Notes: a model not told the origin generated them from the sequence alone. DNA of 64,000 nt from Roseibium salinum (GCF_026240905.1 NZ_JAPEVI010000002.1:248001-312000), one strand, 5' to 3'. Shown: positions 1-8,534, numbered from the stretch's first letter. Translations and numbers: made by a program.

Positions 1-1
1 C

Positions 2-1972
2 CTGGAACGCCACTTTCTGCAACAGAGCATCAGCTTCCAGACGAGCAATCAGTATATTCGCTTTCAGCAACTGGCCAACCAGACCCGCGCGCTGATGCGC
101 GCTTCCGCCGATCCCAACCTGAACGAATATATTATCGAGCCGATCGTGGCGGACATTCGTGAAGCCATTGACGACGTCAGGGCCTCCGGCGTCCGGATCG
201 ACAGCGTCTATGCGCAGATGGATGGAAATCTTCTGGCGCTGGTTGGTCCGGGAAACAAGCAGGAACGGGAGCTACGCACCAGGCTGAACGAAATGCTGAA
301 CGCGTTTTTGAAACGTGCCGAACGCGTTGTCGGTGCAACCACGAAAGAACGCCGCCAGCGCTATTCCTTCTGGGGGGCGATAGACTTCGCCGTGTCGTCG
401 GACAGCATGCTGACCGGGCTGTTCAAGGACCTCATCGAAAGCACGAACACACGCAGCCATGTCAGCATCGACAACGCAAAACTGATCATCACCATCCTTC
501 TGGCGTTGATCACGCTGCTCTTCGTGCTCGCCGACCTGCTGATCTTCAACCCGTTGCTGCGCAAGCTTCGCGGTGAGCATAAACGCACGAAGGAATACGA
601 AGACCAGCTCGCAAAGCTCGCTCACACCGACACGCTGACCGGGCTCGGCAACCGATCCTTCTTCAACCTGTGCGTCGCCGAAATGCTCAACAGAACGGAT
701 CAGCACGGCACCGAGTTTGCAATTCTTCTGGTGGATCTGGACCACTTCAAGAGCATCAACGACAGCAATGGTCACCCGGCCGGCGACTACATTCTGCGTC
801 ACGTTGCAGGTGCACTGAAGACAAGTTTCCGCAGCGGCGACGTGGTCACCCGCCTTGGCGGTGACGAGTTTGCCGTGCTGCTTCCCGGCCTTGGCGACGC
901 AAGCACGCTGACGGCGCTGGCGGGACGTGCCGCCGATGCTATCTCAAGGCCGGTGGTTTTCGAGAACCGCCCCTTGCAACTGACGGCAAGTATCGGCGGC
1001 GCCATTGCGCCGACCCATGGTTCAGACGAAGCAGAACTCATCAGGGTGGCGGATCATGCGCTCTACACCGCCAAGAAGCAGCGCAATTCCGCGGTCGTCT
1101 TCGATGAGCCCTCCCTGGCTCTTCATCTCGAGCAGGACAAGCTGACGGCCGGCCTGGCCATTGCGGCAGACCGCGATGAATTCATCGTCCATTACCAGCC
1201 GAAGATAGACCTGCGAACGCAGCAACATCTGGGTTTCGAAGCGCTGGTGCGCTGGCGCCACCCGGAACTGGGCCTGCTTATGCCCGGACGTTTCCTGCCC
1301 CTCATGAATGACTCGCGCCAGTTCCTGGATATGACCCGGGCCGTTGTCCAGATCGCAGCGCGGGATCTGAGAATATGGAAGGACGCCGGTCTGTCGCCCG
1401 GGTCGATGGCGATCAATCTGTCGGAGACATCCCTTGCCGGGCCAAGCGGATACGAACTGCTTGGCGAGGCAATCGAGGAGAACAACCTCGATTGGCGGGA
1501 TTTCGTCATAGAAGTCACCGAAGACGTTTTCCTGAACCGGCAGGCAGAACAGATACACGCCTCGGCCACCAGGTTCCGGGAAGCCGGGGCACGCATATCC
1601 CTTGACGATTTCGGAACCGGTTTCGCGTCCCTCGTGCACCTGCGGGACTTTCCCTTTGACGAGCTGAAAATCGACCGGAGCTTCGTCCTCAATCTCGGCA
1701 TCGACACCCGATGCGAACAGATCATTCGCGCGGTCATAGATCTGTCGCGGAACCTGGGCAAGCGATGTGTCGCCGAGGGGATCGAAACCGACGAGCAGCG
1801 CCGGTTCCTCCTGAGCATCGGTTGTGACGCCGGCCAGGGCTACCTCATCTCCAAACCGCAACCCGCCACCCAGGCGCGGGCCTATCTGACGGGCCGCGCA
1901 TGTAATGGCGGGAGACTGCATTTCAGCCAGGCGGAAAACGAAGAAACCGCACCGATCCTACTGACCAGCTAA
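2..1972 (+). CDS. Membrane-bound GGDEF-EAL protein (c-di-GMP cyclase/phosphodiesterase), 5' end cut by window edge
   Basis: The reading frame is open to the first bases, so the true start lies outside the window. From the first internal Met (95), residues 1-125 look like part of a periplasmic sensor region and 130-151 form one transmembrane helix. A GGDEF domain follows with an intact GGDEF motif (255-259) and an RxxD product-inhibition site five residues before it. The EAL domain (EAL at 382-384) keeps the catalytic landmarks: Asn in NLSETS, Glu in EVTED, DDFGTG, LKID and AEGIE. Both activities therefore look possible, and which dominates cannot be told. It probably sets local c-di-GMP in response to a periplasmic signal. 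A periplasmic binding protein gene without a transporter follows 85 bp downstream on the same strand, suggesting a sensor pair. Confidence 0.9.
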   Translation: MERHFLQQSISFQTSNQYIRFQQLANQTRALMRASADPNLNEYIIEPIVADIREAIDDVRASGVRIDSVYAQMDGNLLALVGPGNKQERELRTRLNEMLNAFLKRAERVVGATTKERRQRYSFWGAIDFAVSSDSMLTGLFKDLIESTNTRSHVSIDNAKLIITILLALITLLFVLADLLIFNPLLRKLRGEHKRTKEYEDQLAKLAHTDTLTGLGNRSFFNLCVAEMLNRTDQHGTEFAILLVDLDHFKSINDSNGHPAGDYILRHVAGALKTSFRSGDVVTRLGGDEFAVLLPGLGDASTLTALAGRAADAISRPVVFENRPLQLTASIGGAIAPTHGSDEAELIRVADHALYTAKKQRNSAVVFDEPSLALHLEQDKLTAGLAIAADRDEFIVHYQPKIDLRTQQHLGFEALVRWRHPELGLLMPGRFLPLMNDSRQFLDMTRAVVQIAARDLRIWKDAGLSPGSMAINLSETSLAGPSGYELLGEAIEENNLDWRDFVIEVTEDVFLNRQAEQIHASATRFREAGARISLDDFGTGFASLVHLRDFPFDELKIDRSFVLNLGIDTRCEQIIRAVIDLSRNLGKRCVAEGIETDEQRRFLLSIGCDAGQGYLISKPQPATQARAYLTGRACNGGRLHFSQAENEETAPILLTS

Positions 1973-2057
1973 GCAATCCTGCCTGCATTGAGGCGTGCGA
2001 ATGCAGGCTGATCTGGCCGAACACGATCAAATCTCCAGAAAAAGAAGAGGGAACAAC

Positions 2058-3311
2058 ATGATAAACAGCAGGCAGGTTCTTTTGATTGTCTGTCTCGCGC
2101 TGACCGGAACGGCGCAGGTTCGAGAGGCCCTGGCAGAGCAACCACACACGGTCGACGTCGTCCACTTCTGGATTTCAAAGAGCGAAACACAGGCACTTGA
2201 CGTGTTCCGGCAGGCCTGGGCCGAGAATGGAAACCGCTGGATCGATCTGCCTGCCAAGAACAAGGTGGAAGTGCAGCGCGCCGTCAGTGAACGGGTTGCC
2301 AACGGATACGCTCCGGCCGTCATGCAGTGGAACGCCAACGAAGGCTCGCGCGAGCTGCCGGAAATGGGGATCGTTCGCGACATCGACAGCGTTGCTCGGG
2401 AGGACAACTGGCGCGACATCCTGCCGGCTGCCGTCCTCGACCGCATCACCTATCATGACAAGGTGTATTTCGCGCCGACCAATATCCACGCCGAGAACTG
2501 GCTCTGGACAAGCCAGACCGTCTTCGACGAACTCGGCCTCAAGCTCCCTGAAACGTGGCAGGACATCTTCGATGCGGCGGAAAAACTTCAGGCTGCCGGC
2601 ACCCTGCCCATCGCTCTGGGCGGAGGTCCCTGGGAAGTCTCGCTTATTTTCAACGGCATTGTCTATGAAAGGCTGGGGGCAGAAGGCTATGCGCGCGCCA
2701 TCTCAGGCAATGCCGAGGCGGTAAACGATCCGCGTTTCCTGGAAGCCCTGCAGACGCTGCGCAGGCTCTCCCTGTATGCGGAACCTTTCGACGCAAGGCG
2801 GGAAAAGAGCTGGGCGGATGCAACGGCGACCGTCGGCCGGGGCGCGGCCGGAATGCAGTTCATGGGAGACTGGGCAAAGGGGGAACTCATCGCCCGCGGC
2901 TATGAAATCGGCAAGGACTTCGAGTGCAGCTTCGTGCCCGGAACGGAAATCGCCTATTTCATGGTGATAGATGCTTTCGCCTTTCCGGTTATTCCCCGGG
3001 AAGGATCGGACGAAGCGCAGCTTGCATTCGCGCGAATGGTCCTCGATCGCGACAACCAGGTAAAGTTCAGCCGTATCAAGGGCTCGTTGCCCGTCCGCCT
3101 GGATGTGGACATGGACAAGCTCGACCGCTGCGGCAAGCTCGGCGTGCAAATGCTCCAGGAAGAGAACAGGGAAATCAGCGCGCAGTCCATGGCCATGCCC
3201 TCACAAATGTCCGAAGGCTGGATCGGCGTACTCTCCGATTTCTTCAACAACCGGGAAATCACTCCGGAAGAAGCGCAACGCCGGCTCTACGACGTGATCG
3301 CTCAAGGCTGA
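2058..3311 (+). CDS. Periplasmic extracellular solute-binding protein (family 1 type), no transporter partner
   Basis: This 417-residue protein starts at the ATG at 2058, preceded by a purine-rich ribosome site (AGAAGAGGG); an upstream in-frame ATG at 1995 lacks one. Residues 1-26 form a signal peptide (MINSRQVLLIVCLALTG, then AQVREALA before the likely cleavage). The mature part has the length and pattern of carbohydrate-type family 1 binding proteins, with an AWAENGNRW segment near the start and C-terminal helices. No permease or ATPase gene lies next to it. It follows the GGDEF-EAL gene in the same direction, so it may deliver ligand to that sensor rather than to an importer. The ligand cannot be read from sequence. 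Confidence 0.85.
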   Translation: MINSRQVLLIVCLALTGTAQVREALAEQPHTVDVVHFWISKSETQALDVFRQAWAENGNRWIDLPAKNKVEVQRAVSERVANGYAPAVMQWNANEGSRELPEMGIVRDIDSVAREDNWRDILPAAVLDRITYHDKVYFAPTNIHAENWLWTSQTVFDELGLKLPETWQDIFDAAEKLQAAGTLPIALGGGPWEVSLIFNGIVYERLGAEGYARAISGNAEAVNDPRFLEALQTLRRLSLYAEPFDARREKSWADATATVGRGAAGMQFMGDWAKGELIARGYEIGKDFECSFVPGTEIAYFMVIDAFAFPVIPREGSDEAQLAFARMVLDRDNQVKFSRIKGSLPVRLDVDMDKLDRCGKLGVQMLQEENREISAQSMAMPSQMSEGWIGVLSDFFNNREITPEEAQRRLYDVIAQG

Positions 3312-3425
3312 CCGGGAGCAGCCCAGACGTTCGCGTTCGGGCTCTCAGGCCTTGTCCTGAAGGACCCTAAAACGTCCGGGTATTTCCTCTTGCGGAGAGC
3401 TGCCGGATTGCTCGCAGGTATTTTT

Positions 3426-3445
3426 GAGGTGCGCACCTCTTTTTT
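3426..3445 (+). terminator. Rho-independent terminator after the binding-protein gene
   Basis: GAGGT-GCGC-ACCTC forms a short GC-rich hairpin followed immediately by six T residues. It lies about 115 bp after the binding-protein stop and before the AraC-type gene, so it would close the GGDEF-EAL/binding-protein unit. Confidence 0.6.
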
Positions 3446-3475
3446 GGCGTCATCTGCCGCCGGATTTAGGAAATT

Positions 3476-4480
3476 ATGTTGTCGACATCACAATTTGAAG
3501 ACCCGCTCTTCAGGCAACCGGGAACCGCCGGAACCGACTTTGAGGACATGCTCGCGGCCATCATGCCGGGTTTTCCGCAGTTCCGGGCCGAACGGAGGGA
3601 GCAAGAGGGCGCGTTCAAATGGAAGGCCGAATTGGCAGTGAATGACTCGGTCACGCTGCTGCGCGCACGCTACAACGCACCTTGGGTCTACACGCCGCAG
3701 ACAGACCATGAAATGCTGGGTCTGCGCTTTTGCACGACCGGAGCCTCAGAGACCTCCATCAGGGGTGAGGAGATTATCCACGTCCCCGGCACGGCGATCG
3801 TCACGTCATCCGCGGAAGTGGGACGAACCACGGTCCGTACCGACACGCGGATGAACCTGGCCACGTCCGCCACATTCATTTTCAACGCTGCGCTGGTGAA
3901 CACCTGTCTCTACGACATGTTCGAGCTCACCACGCTTGGTCAGCTCGGGATCAGGCCGCTCATCGATCTGAGCACGCCGATCGGACGGACCCTGATTACC
4001 GTATGCAGATCCATGGCGCAGGGATTGGCGGCCGAACGCGTCCTGCAGCACTCGCCGAAGGCCATGACGCTCATGGCGGAGGCTGTCGTAAGGCTTGTTC
4101 TGGAGCACGGCCAGCACCGCTTCAGCGGAGATTTGCGCAAGCGTCTCATTCACGTCGTGCCGCGGCATGTCAAGAAGGCCATCGATTTCATGCATGAGAA
4201 CATGCACCGGCCCATCAGGCTGGCGGATATCGCTTCCGCGGCCGGCGTAAGCGCCCGCACGTTGCAGATCGGATTCAAGCAATTCCGCGAAACGACACCG
4301 TTGATCTACCTCCAGCAGATCAGGCTGCAAGCGGTCCACCGGGAACTGTCATCGGCGGAAAACACCCTCTCCATCAGGGACGTTGCGCTCAAATGGGGAT
4401 TCAGCCACATGGGCCGCTTTTCCGCGCAGTACAAAGCAGCCTTCGGCGCCTCGCCCTCCACCACCGTCAATCGGGGATAG
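3476..4480 (+). CDS. AraC-family transcriptional regulator
   Basis: 334 residues. The C-terminal ~105 residues form a double helix-turn-helix AraC domain, from RHVKKAIDFMHENMHRPI through DVALKWGFSHMGRFSAQYK to the FGASPSTT end. The N-terminal ~200 residues match the cupin-like ligand-sensing region of the AraC_binding_2 type. The start has an AGGAA ribosome site. It stands alone, after a terminator and convergent with the XRE gene, so its targets are not obvious; the upstream binding-protein unit is possible but unproven. Confidence 0.9.
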   Translation: MLSTSQFEDPLFRQPGTAGTDFEDMLAAIMPGFPQFRAERREQEGAFKWKAELAVNDSVTLLRARYNAPWVYTPQTDHEMLGLRFCTTGASETSIRGEEIIHVPGTAIVTSSAEVGRTTVRTDTRMNLATSATFIFNAALVNTCLYDMFELTTLGQLGIRPLIDLSTPIGRTLITVCRSMAQGLAAERVLQHSPKAMTLMAEAVVRLVLEHGQHRFSGDLRKRLIHVVPRHVKKAIDFMHENMHRPIRLADIASAAGVSARTLQIGFKQFRETTPLIYLQQIRLQAVHRELSSAENTLSIRDVALKWGFSHMGRFSAQYKAAFGASPSTTVNRG

Positions 4481-4490
4481 GGCATTATGC

Positions 4491-4524
4491 GGGAGGAAAG
4501 AGGCGCGGATAGCGGCCTCCTCCC
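4491..4524. terminator. Stem-loop between convergent AraC and XRE genes
   Basis: GGGAGG and AGGC pair with GCCTCCTCCC across a short loop, with an AAAG bulge in the left arm. It sits exactly between the two convergent stop codons. It may terminate one or both genes, but there is only a weak T tract. Confidence 0.4.
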
Positions 4525-4530
4525 CTCCTG

Positions 4531-5004
4531 TTATTTCACCACGGTCATCGCCACCGGGGCGGGTTGCTCGTCTTCATCCGTTTCACCGGCGACATCCTGG
4601 TCTGCCAATGACTTCACCAGGTCCGTGATCCGGCGACGGACCCTGCCGTCGCTTATGCTCAGGAACGTGCGCACGAATCTCAGACCATCTGCAGAGGAAA
4701 GAAACTCGGCCATCTGCTCTGTCTCGGCCTCGCGAAACTGTGCAGTTCCATTGCTCGACGGTCTGCCAGGCATATCGTCAAAGAAAAATGTGATGGGCGC
4801 ACCGAGAACATCCGCAATTTCCTGCAGCCGGCTGGCACCCACGCGATTGACGCCCCGCTCGTATTTCTGGATCTGCTGAAACGACACCCCAAGTTCCTCG
4901 GCGAGCTTGACCTGGCTGATATCCATCAATACCCGGCGCAACCGAATGCGCGACCCGACGTGAGCGTCCACCGTATTAGGTTTTCTTTTGCTGTTTGCTG
5001 TCAA
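4531..5004 (-). CDS. XRE-family (PraR-like) helix-turn-helix regulator, TTG start
   Basis: 157 residues. An XRE HTH occupies about residues 16-73: GSRIRLRR, then DISQVKLAEELGVSFQQIQK, then YERGVNRVGASRLQ. The KPN-(T/P)-VD-HVGSRIRLRR opening and FFF-D-P segment are typical of the PraR-like regulators common in Rhizobiales. The start is TTG at 5004: an in-frame TAA lies seven codons upstream and there is no ATG between. The C-terminal half is charged and may hold the oligomerisation part. A long hairpin lies 27 bp upstream (5031-5058). Targets are unknown; PraR relatives control surface and biofilm genes, and a pilus-type gene is the next gene here. Confidence 0.88.
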   Translation of the reverse strand: MTANSKRKPNTVDAHVGSRIRLRRVLMDISQVKLAEELGVSFQQIQKYERGVNRVGASRLQEIADVLGAPITFFFDDMPGRPSSNGTAQFREAETEQMAEFLSSADGLRFVRTFLSISDGRVRRRITDLVKSLADQDVAGETDEDEQPAPVAMTVVK

Positions 5005-5030
5005 CTTCTTTCGCCTTCTTTAGTCGAAGC

Positions 5031-5058
5031 TTTCTTCGCGCATCTTTGCGCAAAGAAA
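5031..5058 (-). promoter_or_regulatory. 12-bp inverted repeat in the XRE leader
   Basis: TTTCTTCGCGCA and TGCGCAAAGAAA form 12-bp arms with one mismatch around a 4-base loop, 27 bp before the TTG start. It could be an autoregulatory operator for the XRE protein or a leader hairpin limiting translation from the weak start. Which one is right is inference. Confidence 0.5.
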
Positions 5059-5138
5059 TCCGTTCTGGTTTTTGTTTACGCGGCTCAACTCAGAAACTTC
5101 AGTTACAGACTCGCTTCCTTTGGAAGTCGTGGGGCCGG

Positions 5139-6572
5139 CTAGTTCAGCAGGCGGGTCTTGCCGGAGCCGGGTGTAGAGCCCGCGGCGCTGTTGGTGAGGG
5201 AAATCCAGCCGTCAAGGCTCAGCTTGTTGATCACCAGGATCATGTCGTTGCCGGTTATCTTGCCGCTGCCATTGAGATGCAGGTTCCGGCTCGGCAAATG
5301 GACGATGCCCGCAAGGTTCAGCTCGCCGTCCAGAATGAAGGAACTGCTTTTGGAAATGTCGGGCGCTTCGTAGTACAGAATGCCCGCATAGGGGCCCGTT
5401 TCGGGCGCGCTGAGCGTGGCTTTCGAGCTGCCCTGCACGGTGCGCACAGCGGACTCCGCATCTGCGAGATAAATCGTAATCCCTGTCCCGGTTATTTTCT
5501 GATCATCGAACCGCAACTGGGAACCGCCTGAAAAGACGTAAACGCCGGCACCCATTTCCACCGTTTGGACAGATCCGTTGAACTGGAAATTGGCGCCCTT
5601 GAAGACATAATTACCGGCGCCGAAAACGACATGCTTACCGCTGAAGGTCAGGCCGCTCTTGAAGACGTAGTCGCCCGGCTCGAACGTGACGGTTTGAACG
5701 TGCCCGTTGATGTTGGGGTAGTAGCAGTAGGTCCCCGGCTTGAACACCATATCCGTGGCGTTCTCGTCGGGCATGGCCGACCAGGGAACGCAGCTTTCTT
5801 CTGCCACAAGCTCGTCAGACAGCGCCGGCAGAGTTCCAGCGATCGGATCGTCCTCCACATCGCAGTGGCCCTCGAACTCATCCGGCCACGGACGTGCGTT
5901 GCCGCCGAGCGATCCGGCGACGCAAAGACGCTTCGTGTCTATATGACGGGAATCGATCCAGGTTGCGGAAGAGGTCTTCGAATGGACGTGCATTTCACAG
6001 TCCGGCATGTCGATCTTGCCGCTGCCGTTCGCCTTGAAGCCTTCGCTCTCCAGCTGGTTCACGGCGTAAATGCACACCACGGCGGAGGTTTCCGCCCCGG
6101 CAGCCGCCGACACCGTTACCGGAATTGCCTCGATACCCAGCAGGTGCACGAACCAGGCGCCCACCGCCGCCGAAGCGACTCCGGTCACCTCATCGTTCCC
6201 CACTGTGAATTCCACAGAGGGTTTCAAGCCTTCATGGCCGGCGACGTTAGAGGCAAAATACTGCTCCGCGACTGCAATCTGGTCCTCGGTGGCCGCCGCT
6301 CCGGCAAGCACCGCTGCATCGAGTGCATTTTGCAAGACATGTCTTGTCCTGACGGCATTGGTGTAATCGACGCCGGCTCCTCCAGCGACGATCAGCACCA
6401 AGAGCGTGATTGCGAACAATGGCAAGACGCTCCCTTCAGTCGACGACCGAAACGAGCGAAACCGGCTGATGACCTGATCTGCGTGGGATTTCCGTTTGCC
6501 GGAGCCTGAATCGTCCATGCGAGTAATCACAATGCTCTCACTTGATGATACCAAATTTATCTGTATCATCAC
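5139..6572 (-). CDS. TadG-like pilus-assembly/envelope protein with a beta-helix-like C-terminal half
   Basis: About 477 residues with start uncertain: GTG 6572, ATG 6569, or ATG 6518 (MDDSGSGKRKS). After a basic N-terminus comes EGSVLPLFAITLLVLIVAGG, the single membrane helix and glutamate of the TadG N-terminal domain, then DYTNAVRTRHVLQNALDAAVLAGAAA, typical of TadE/TadG-like proteins. The C-terminal half is not a von Willebrand domain. It has rungs such as FEPGDYVFKSG, FGAGNYVFKGANFQFNG and MGAGVYVFSGGSQ at about 21-24 residue spacing, suggesting a parallel beta-helix exposed outside the membrane. No other tad/flp gene is in the window, so it may act alone or with a pilus system elsewhere. 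Confidence 0.82.
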   Translation of the reverse strand: MMIQINLVSSSESIVITRMDDSGSGKRKSHADQVISRFRSFRSSTEGSVLPLFAITLLVLIVAGGAGVDYTNAVRTRHVLQNALDAAVLAGAAATEDQIAVAEQYFASNVAGHEGLKPSVEFTVGNDEVTGVASAAVGAWFVHLLGIEAIPVTVSAAAGAETSAVVCIYAVNQLESEGFKANGSGKIDMPDCEMHVHSKTSSATWIDSRHIDTKRLCVAGSLGGNARPWPDEFEGHCDVEDDPIAGTLPALSDELVAEESCVPWSAMPDENATDMVFKPGTYCYYPNINGHVQTVTFEPGDYVFKSGLTFSGKHVVFGAGNYVFKGANFQFNGSVQTVEMGAGVYVFSGGSQLRFDDQKITGTGITIYLADAESAVRTVQGSSKATLSAPETGPYAGILYYEAPDISKSSSFILDGELNLAGIVHLPSRNLHLNGSGKITGNDMILVINKLSLDGWISLTNSAAGSTPGSGKTRLLN

Positions 6573-6578
6573 CTAAGC

Positions 6579-6719
6579 TGCATTGAGTATAAGTGGTAGT
6601 TAACTCGCACTGGGTAAGTCTAGTTTCATTCGTTATCCGGATAGTGAATACGTAAGGTGGATAAAGCGGTAGATTTCACTCAAGAATGAGTGTGCATAGA
6701 TTTACGGATACTCAATGCA
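6579..6719. repeat. Perfect 12-bp inverted repeat pair spanning the intergenic region
   Basis: TGCATTGAGTAT at 6579-6590 is matched by its exact reverse complement at 6708-6719. Between them a 6-bp-arm hairpin, CACTCA-AGAA-TGAGTG, lies at 6678-6693. The region upstream of both the TadG-like and DUF1636 genes is AT-richer than its surroundings. It may be a divergent regulatory region or a remnant of an element. Confidence 0.6.
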
Positions 6720-6721
6720 AC

Positions 6722-6759
6722 GAATTCAACGTCGCGCCGAGTCGCGCGCGTTTGAATTC
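6722..6759. other. Long stem-loop between TadG-like and DUF1636 genes
   Basis: GAATTCAA (6722-6729) pairs perfectly with TTGAATTC (6752-6759), and inside it CGCGC pairs with GCGCG across a 3-base internal mismatch and a 6-base loop. No T tract follows on either strand, so it is not a classical terminator. It could be an RNA processing site or a protein-binding site. Confidence 0.45.
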
Positions 6760-6852
6760 ACAGGGTTTCTGGAAGCTGGCCGGACATGACGGTGGACAAT
6801 CAGAGTGGCGCGGTCGTCGCTCGAGGATTGCCAACACCGATACTCATTGGCT

Positions 6853-7242
6853 ATGACCTGTCAGATGAACCGCATCGTGATCTGCCGGACGTGCAAGAAT
6901 GGCCCGTCCGGCGCCGAAAGCAGAGTTGCAGACCTGGCGCAGGCCTTGCGCGACAATCACCTTGACCACGCGTTTTCCATTGAAACGGCGGACTGCATGG
7001 GTGCGTGCGAGCAACCGATCTCGCTCGCCCTGCAGGGAGAAGGCCGGGCTACCTATCTGTTTGCGGGACTGTCCATTCCCGACGACATTGAGGATATCGT
7101 GGCGACCGGCCGTACATATCTCGATGCGGAAAACGGCTGGATCGAAGATGCCCGCCCCTGCGGGCGTCTCAGGTTCTGCCTGCGCGCCCGCGTACCCGCG
7201 CTGATGGCCGCCAAACCCGATGTTACCGGGGATCGACGGTAA
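6853..7242 (+). CDS. DUF1636 family protein, cobalt-locus associated
   Basis: 129 residues from ATG 6853; ATG 6865 and GTG 6805 are alternatives and none has a strong ribosome site. Motifs include ICRTCKNGPSG near the N-terminus, DCMGACEQPISLALQG in the middle and CGRLRFCL near the end. The CxxC and CxxxC cysteines suggest a metal or Fe-S site. DUF1636 genes often sit beside cobalt/cobalamin genes; here it converges on the cbt operon and its 3' end overlaps the His-rich gene by 20 bp. Biochemical function is unknown. Confidence 0.8.
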   Translation: MTCQMNRIVICRTCKNGPSGAESRVADLAQALRDNHLDHAFSIETADCMGACEQPISLALQGEGRATYLFAGLSIPDDIEDIVATGRTYLDAENGWIEDARPCGRLRFCLRARVPALMAAKPDVTGDRR

Positions 7243-7747
7243 CGCTGGCCCTGAGCGGCTTGCCGGCCACCGCCAGCGTCCGGTGATCGTTGCTGTTCAG
7301 GATCACTTCCACCACGGCCTCTCCTTCGGGAAGCGACGGCAGGTGAAGCCACGAGCCGTATTGCCGGGCAATCTTCTCGCCATTCACATAAACATGCGCG
7401 TGGCCCTCGCCCGCCACATGGGCCGTACTGGCGTGTTCGGGGGCAAAGCGGAAGTTTCCGGTTTCGATGTGGAGGTTCCAGCCGCTTGAGGGATCCGGCG
7501 TGAGGGATATGTCCAGCGTGGGCGCGCCTGGTCCTTCAGCGACGGACAAGAGTTCTTCATGATCGTGCCCGGCATGGCCGGTGTTCTGTCCTGCTACAGC
7601 ATTCGCCGAAATCGCTGGCGAATGATGAGCCGCGGGATCGCCGTGATCATGTCCGTCAAGGGTAATGCCGTTGCCGGCCGCAACGACAAAACCGATGCCG
7701 CCGCCAAAGATCAGTCCGATCGCAAAGAGCGCGAGGGAACGTTCCAT
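7223..7747 (-). CDS. His-rich membrane-anchored periplasmic protein downstream of cbtBA
   Basis: 174 residues. An N-terminal hydrophobic helix (LALFAIGLIFGGGIGFVVAA) acts as signal or anchor. A metal-binding-like spacer follows with DGHDHGDPAAHH and GHAGHDHEE, then a beta-rich domain with GEGHAHVYVNGEKIARQYG, LPSLPEGEAVVEV and NSNDHRTLAV. The last part resembles periplasmic beta-sandwich metal-handling domains, but no family is certain. It starts 87 bp after cbtA in the same direction and is probably under the same B12 riboswitch, suggesting a role as a cobalt-binding partner of CbtAB. Confidence 0.75.
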   Translation of the reverse strand: MERSLALFAIGLIFGGGIGFVVAAGNGITLDGHDHGDPAAHHSPAISANAVAGQNTGHAGHDHEELLSVAEGPGAPTLDISLTPDPSSGWNLHIETGNFRFAPEHASTAHVAGEGHAHVYVNGEKIARQYGSWLHLPSLPEGEAVVEVILNSNDHRTLAVAGKPLRASVTVDPR

Positions 7748-7834
7748 AGAAGTACCAAATCTGCAGGTATCAAGAAAAACAGGCGGAACAGGATGCTCCG
7801 CCCGCTTGACCGTTCTGTCCCGGTCGTAGCCGTA

Positions 7835-8533
7835 TCAGGCGGGTTGAACCGCTCCGATCCGGCCGCCCTCGCGTTGCCAGAAAAACCCGGCAAAACATCC
7901 CAGCAGCATCCAGGCCGCCATGCCGACGCCGAAGGCACGGCTGGCAAAGAGAGCGCCGATCTCGGTCGGCACCGGGCCGCTGAATGCATCCGGCTCAGGT
8001 GCCCCGATGACATGCGGCGCCAGCAGCAGCACCGCGGCTGCGCCCCATGCCAGCCAGTTTCTGCCGAAGGCGAGTAACCAGAGGCCTGCGCCGGCCGCCA
8101 CGACCGTCGCCCACCACCAGATCTGCCGGGCGCCGACATCGGCGGCCGCAACGCCCGGCACTTCGGGTGCCAGCGTAAAGCCCGGTGCGAAGTGGAAGGT
8201 CACGAAACCCGCAAGACCCCAGATCAAGCCGTTGCGCGCGGTGATTTTCGCTCCGCGCATTTCCGCAATCGCCATGCCGACCAGCAGGATGAAGGCATAT
8301 CCGGTGTAGGTGAGCATCGCGAAAACGACGCTGAGGCCGTCACGCATCAGGTCGAAACCACCGACATCCTGGTGAGCGCTGACCGCTGCGGTACCGAAAT
8401 GAACCAGTTCGCCGGTTTCATAAAGCTCGGCGTGGAGCAGGACCGGCTGCACGAAGTAAAGCTGCAGCAGGGCCGCAATAAGCCCTGCTGCAGCGCCAGC
8501 GAACAAGCCGCTGATCAATAAACGGGAAAACAT
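7835..8533 (-). CDS. cbtA: CbtA cobalt transporter subunit
   Basis: 232 residues starting at ATG 8533, one base after the cbtB stop (TGAGATG). It has about five to six membrane helices: LLISGLFAGAAAGLIAALLQ at the start, then GLSVVFAMLTYTGYAFILLV, GLIWGLAGFVTFHFAPGF, WWATVVAAGAGLWLLAFGR and a C-terminal AAWMLLGCFAGFFW. FHFAPG and the ELPG-type APEVPG segment are typical of CbtA. With CbtB it forms a predicted B12-regulated cobalt uptake system. The riboswitch upstream of cbtB supports this assignment strongly. Confidence 0.92.
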   Translation of the reverse strand: MFSRLLISGLFAGAAAGLIAALLQLYFVQPVLLHAELYETGELVHFGTAAVSAHQDVGGFDLMRDGLSVVFAMLTYTGYAFILLVGMAIAEMRGAKITARNGLIWGLAGFVTFHFAPGFTLAPEVPGVAAADVGARQIWWWATVVAAGAGLWLLAFGRNWLAWGAAAVLLLAPHVIGAPEPDAFSGPVPTEIGALFASRAFGVGMAAWMLLGCFAGFFWQREGGRIGAVQPA

Positions 8534-8534
8534 C

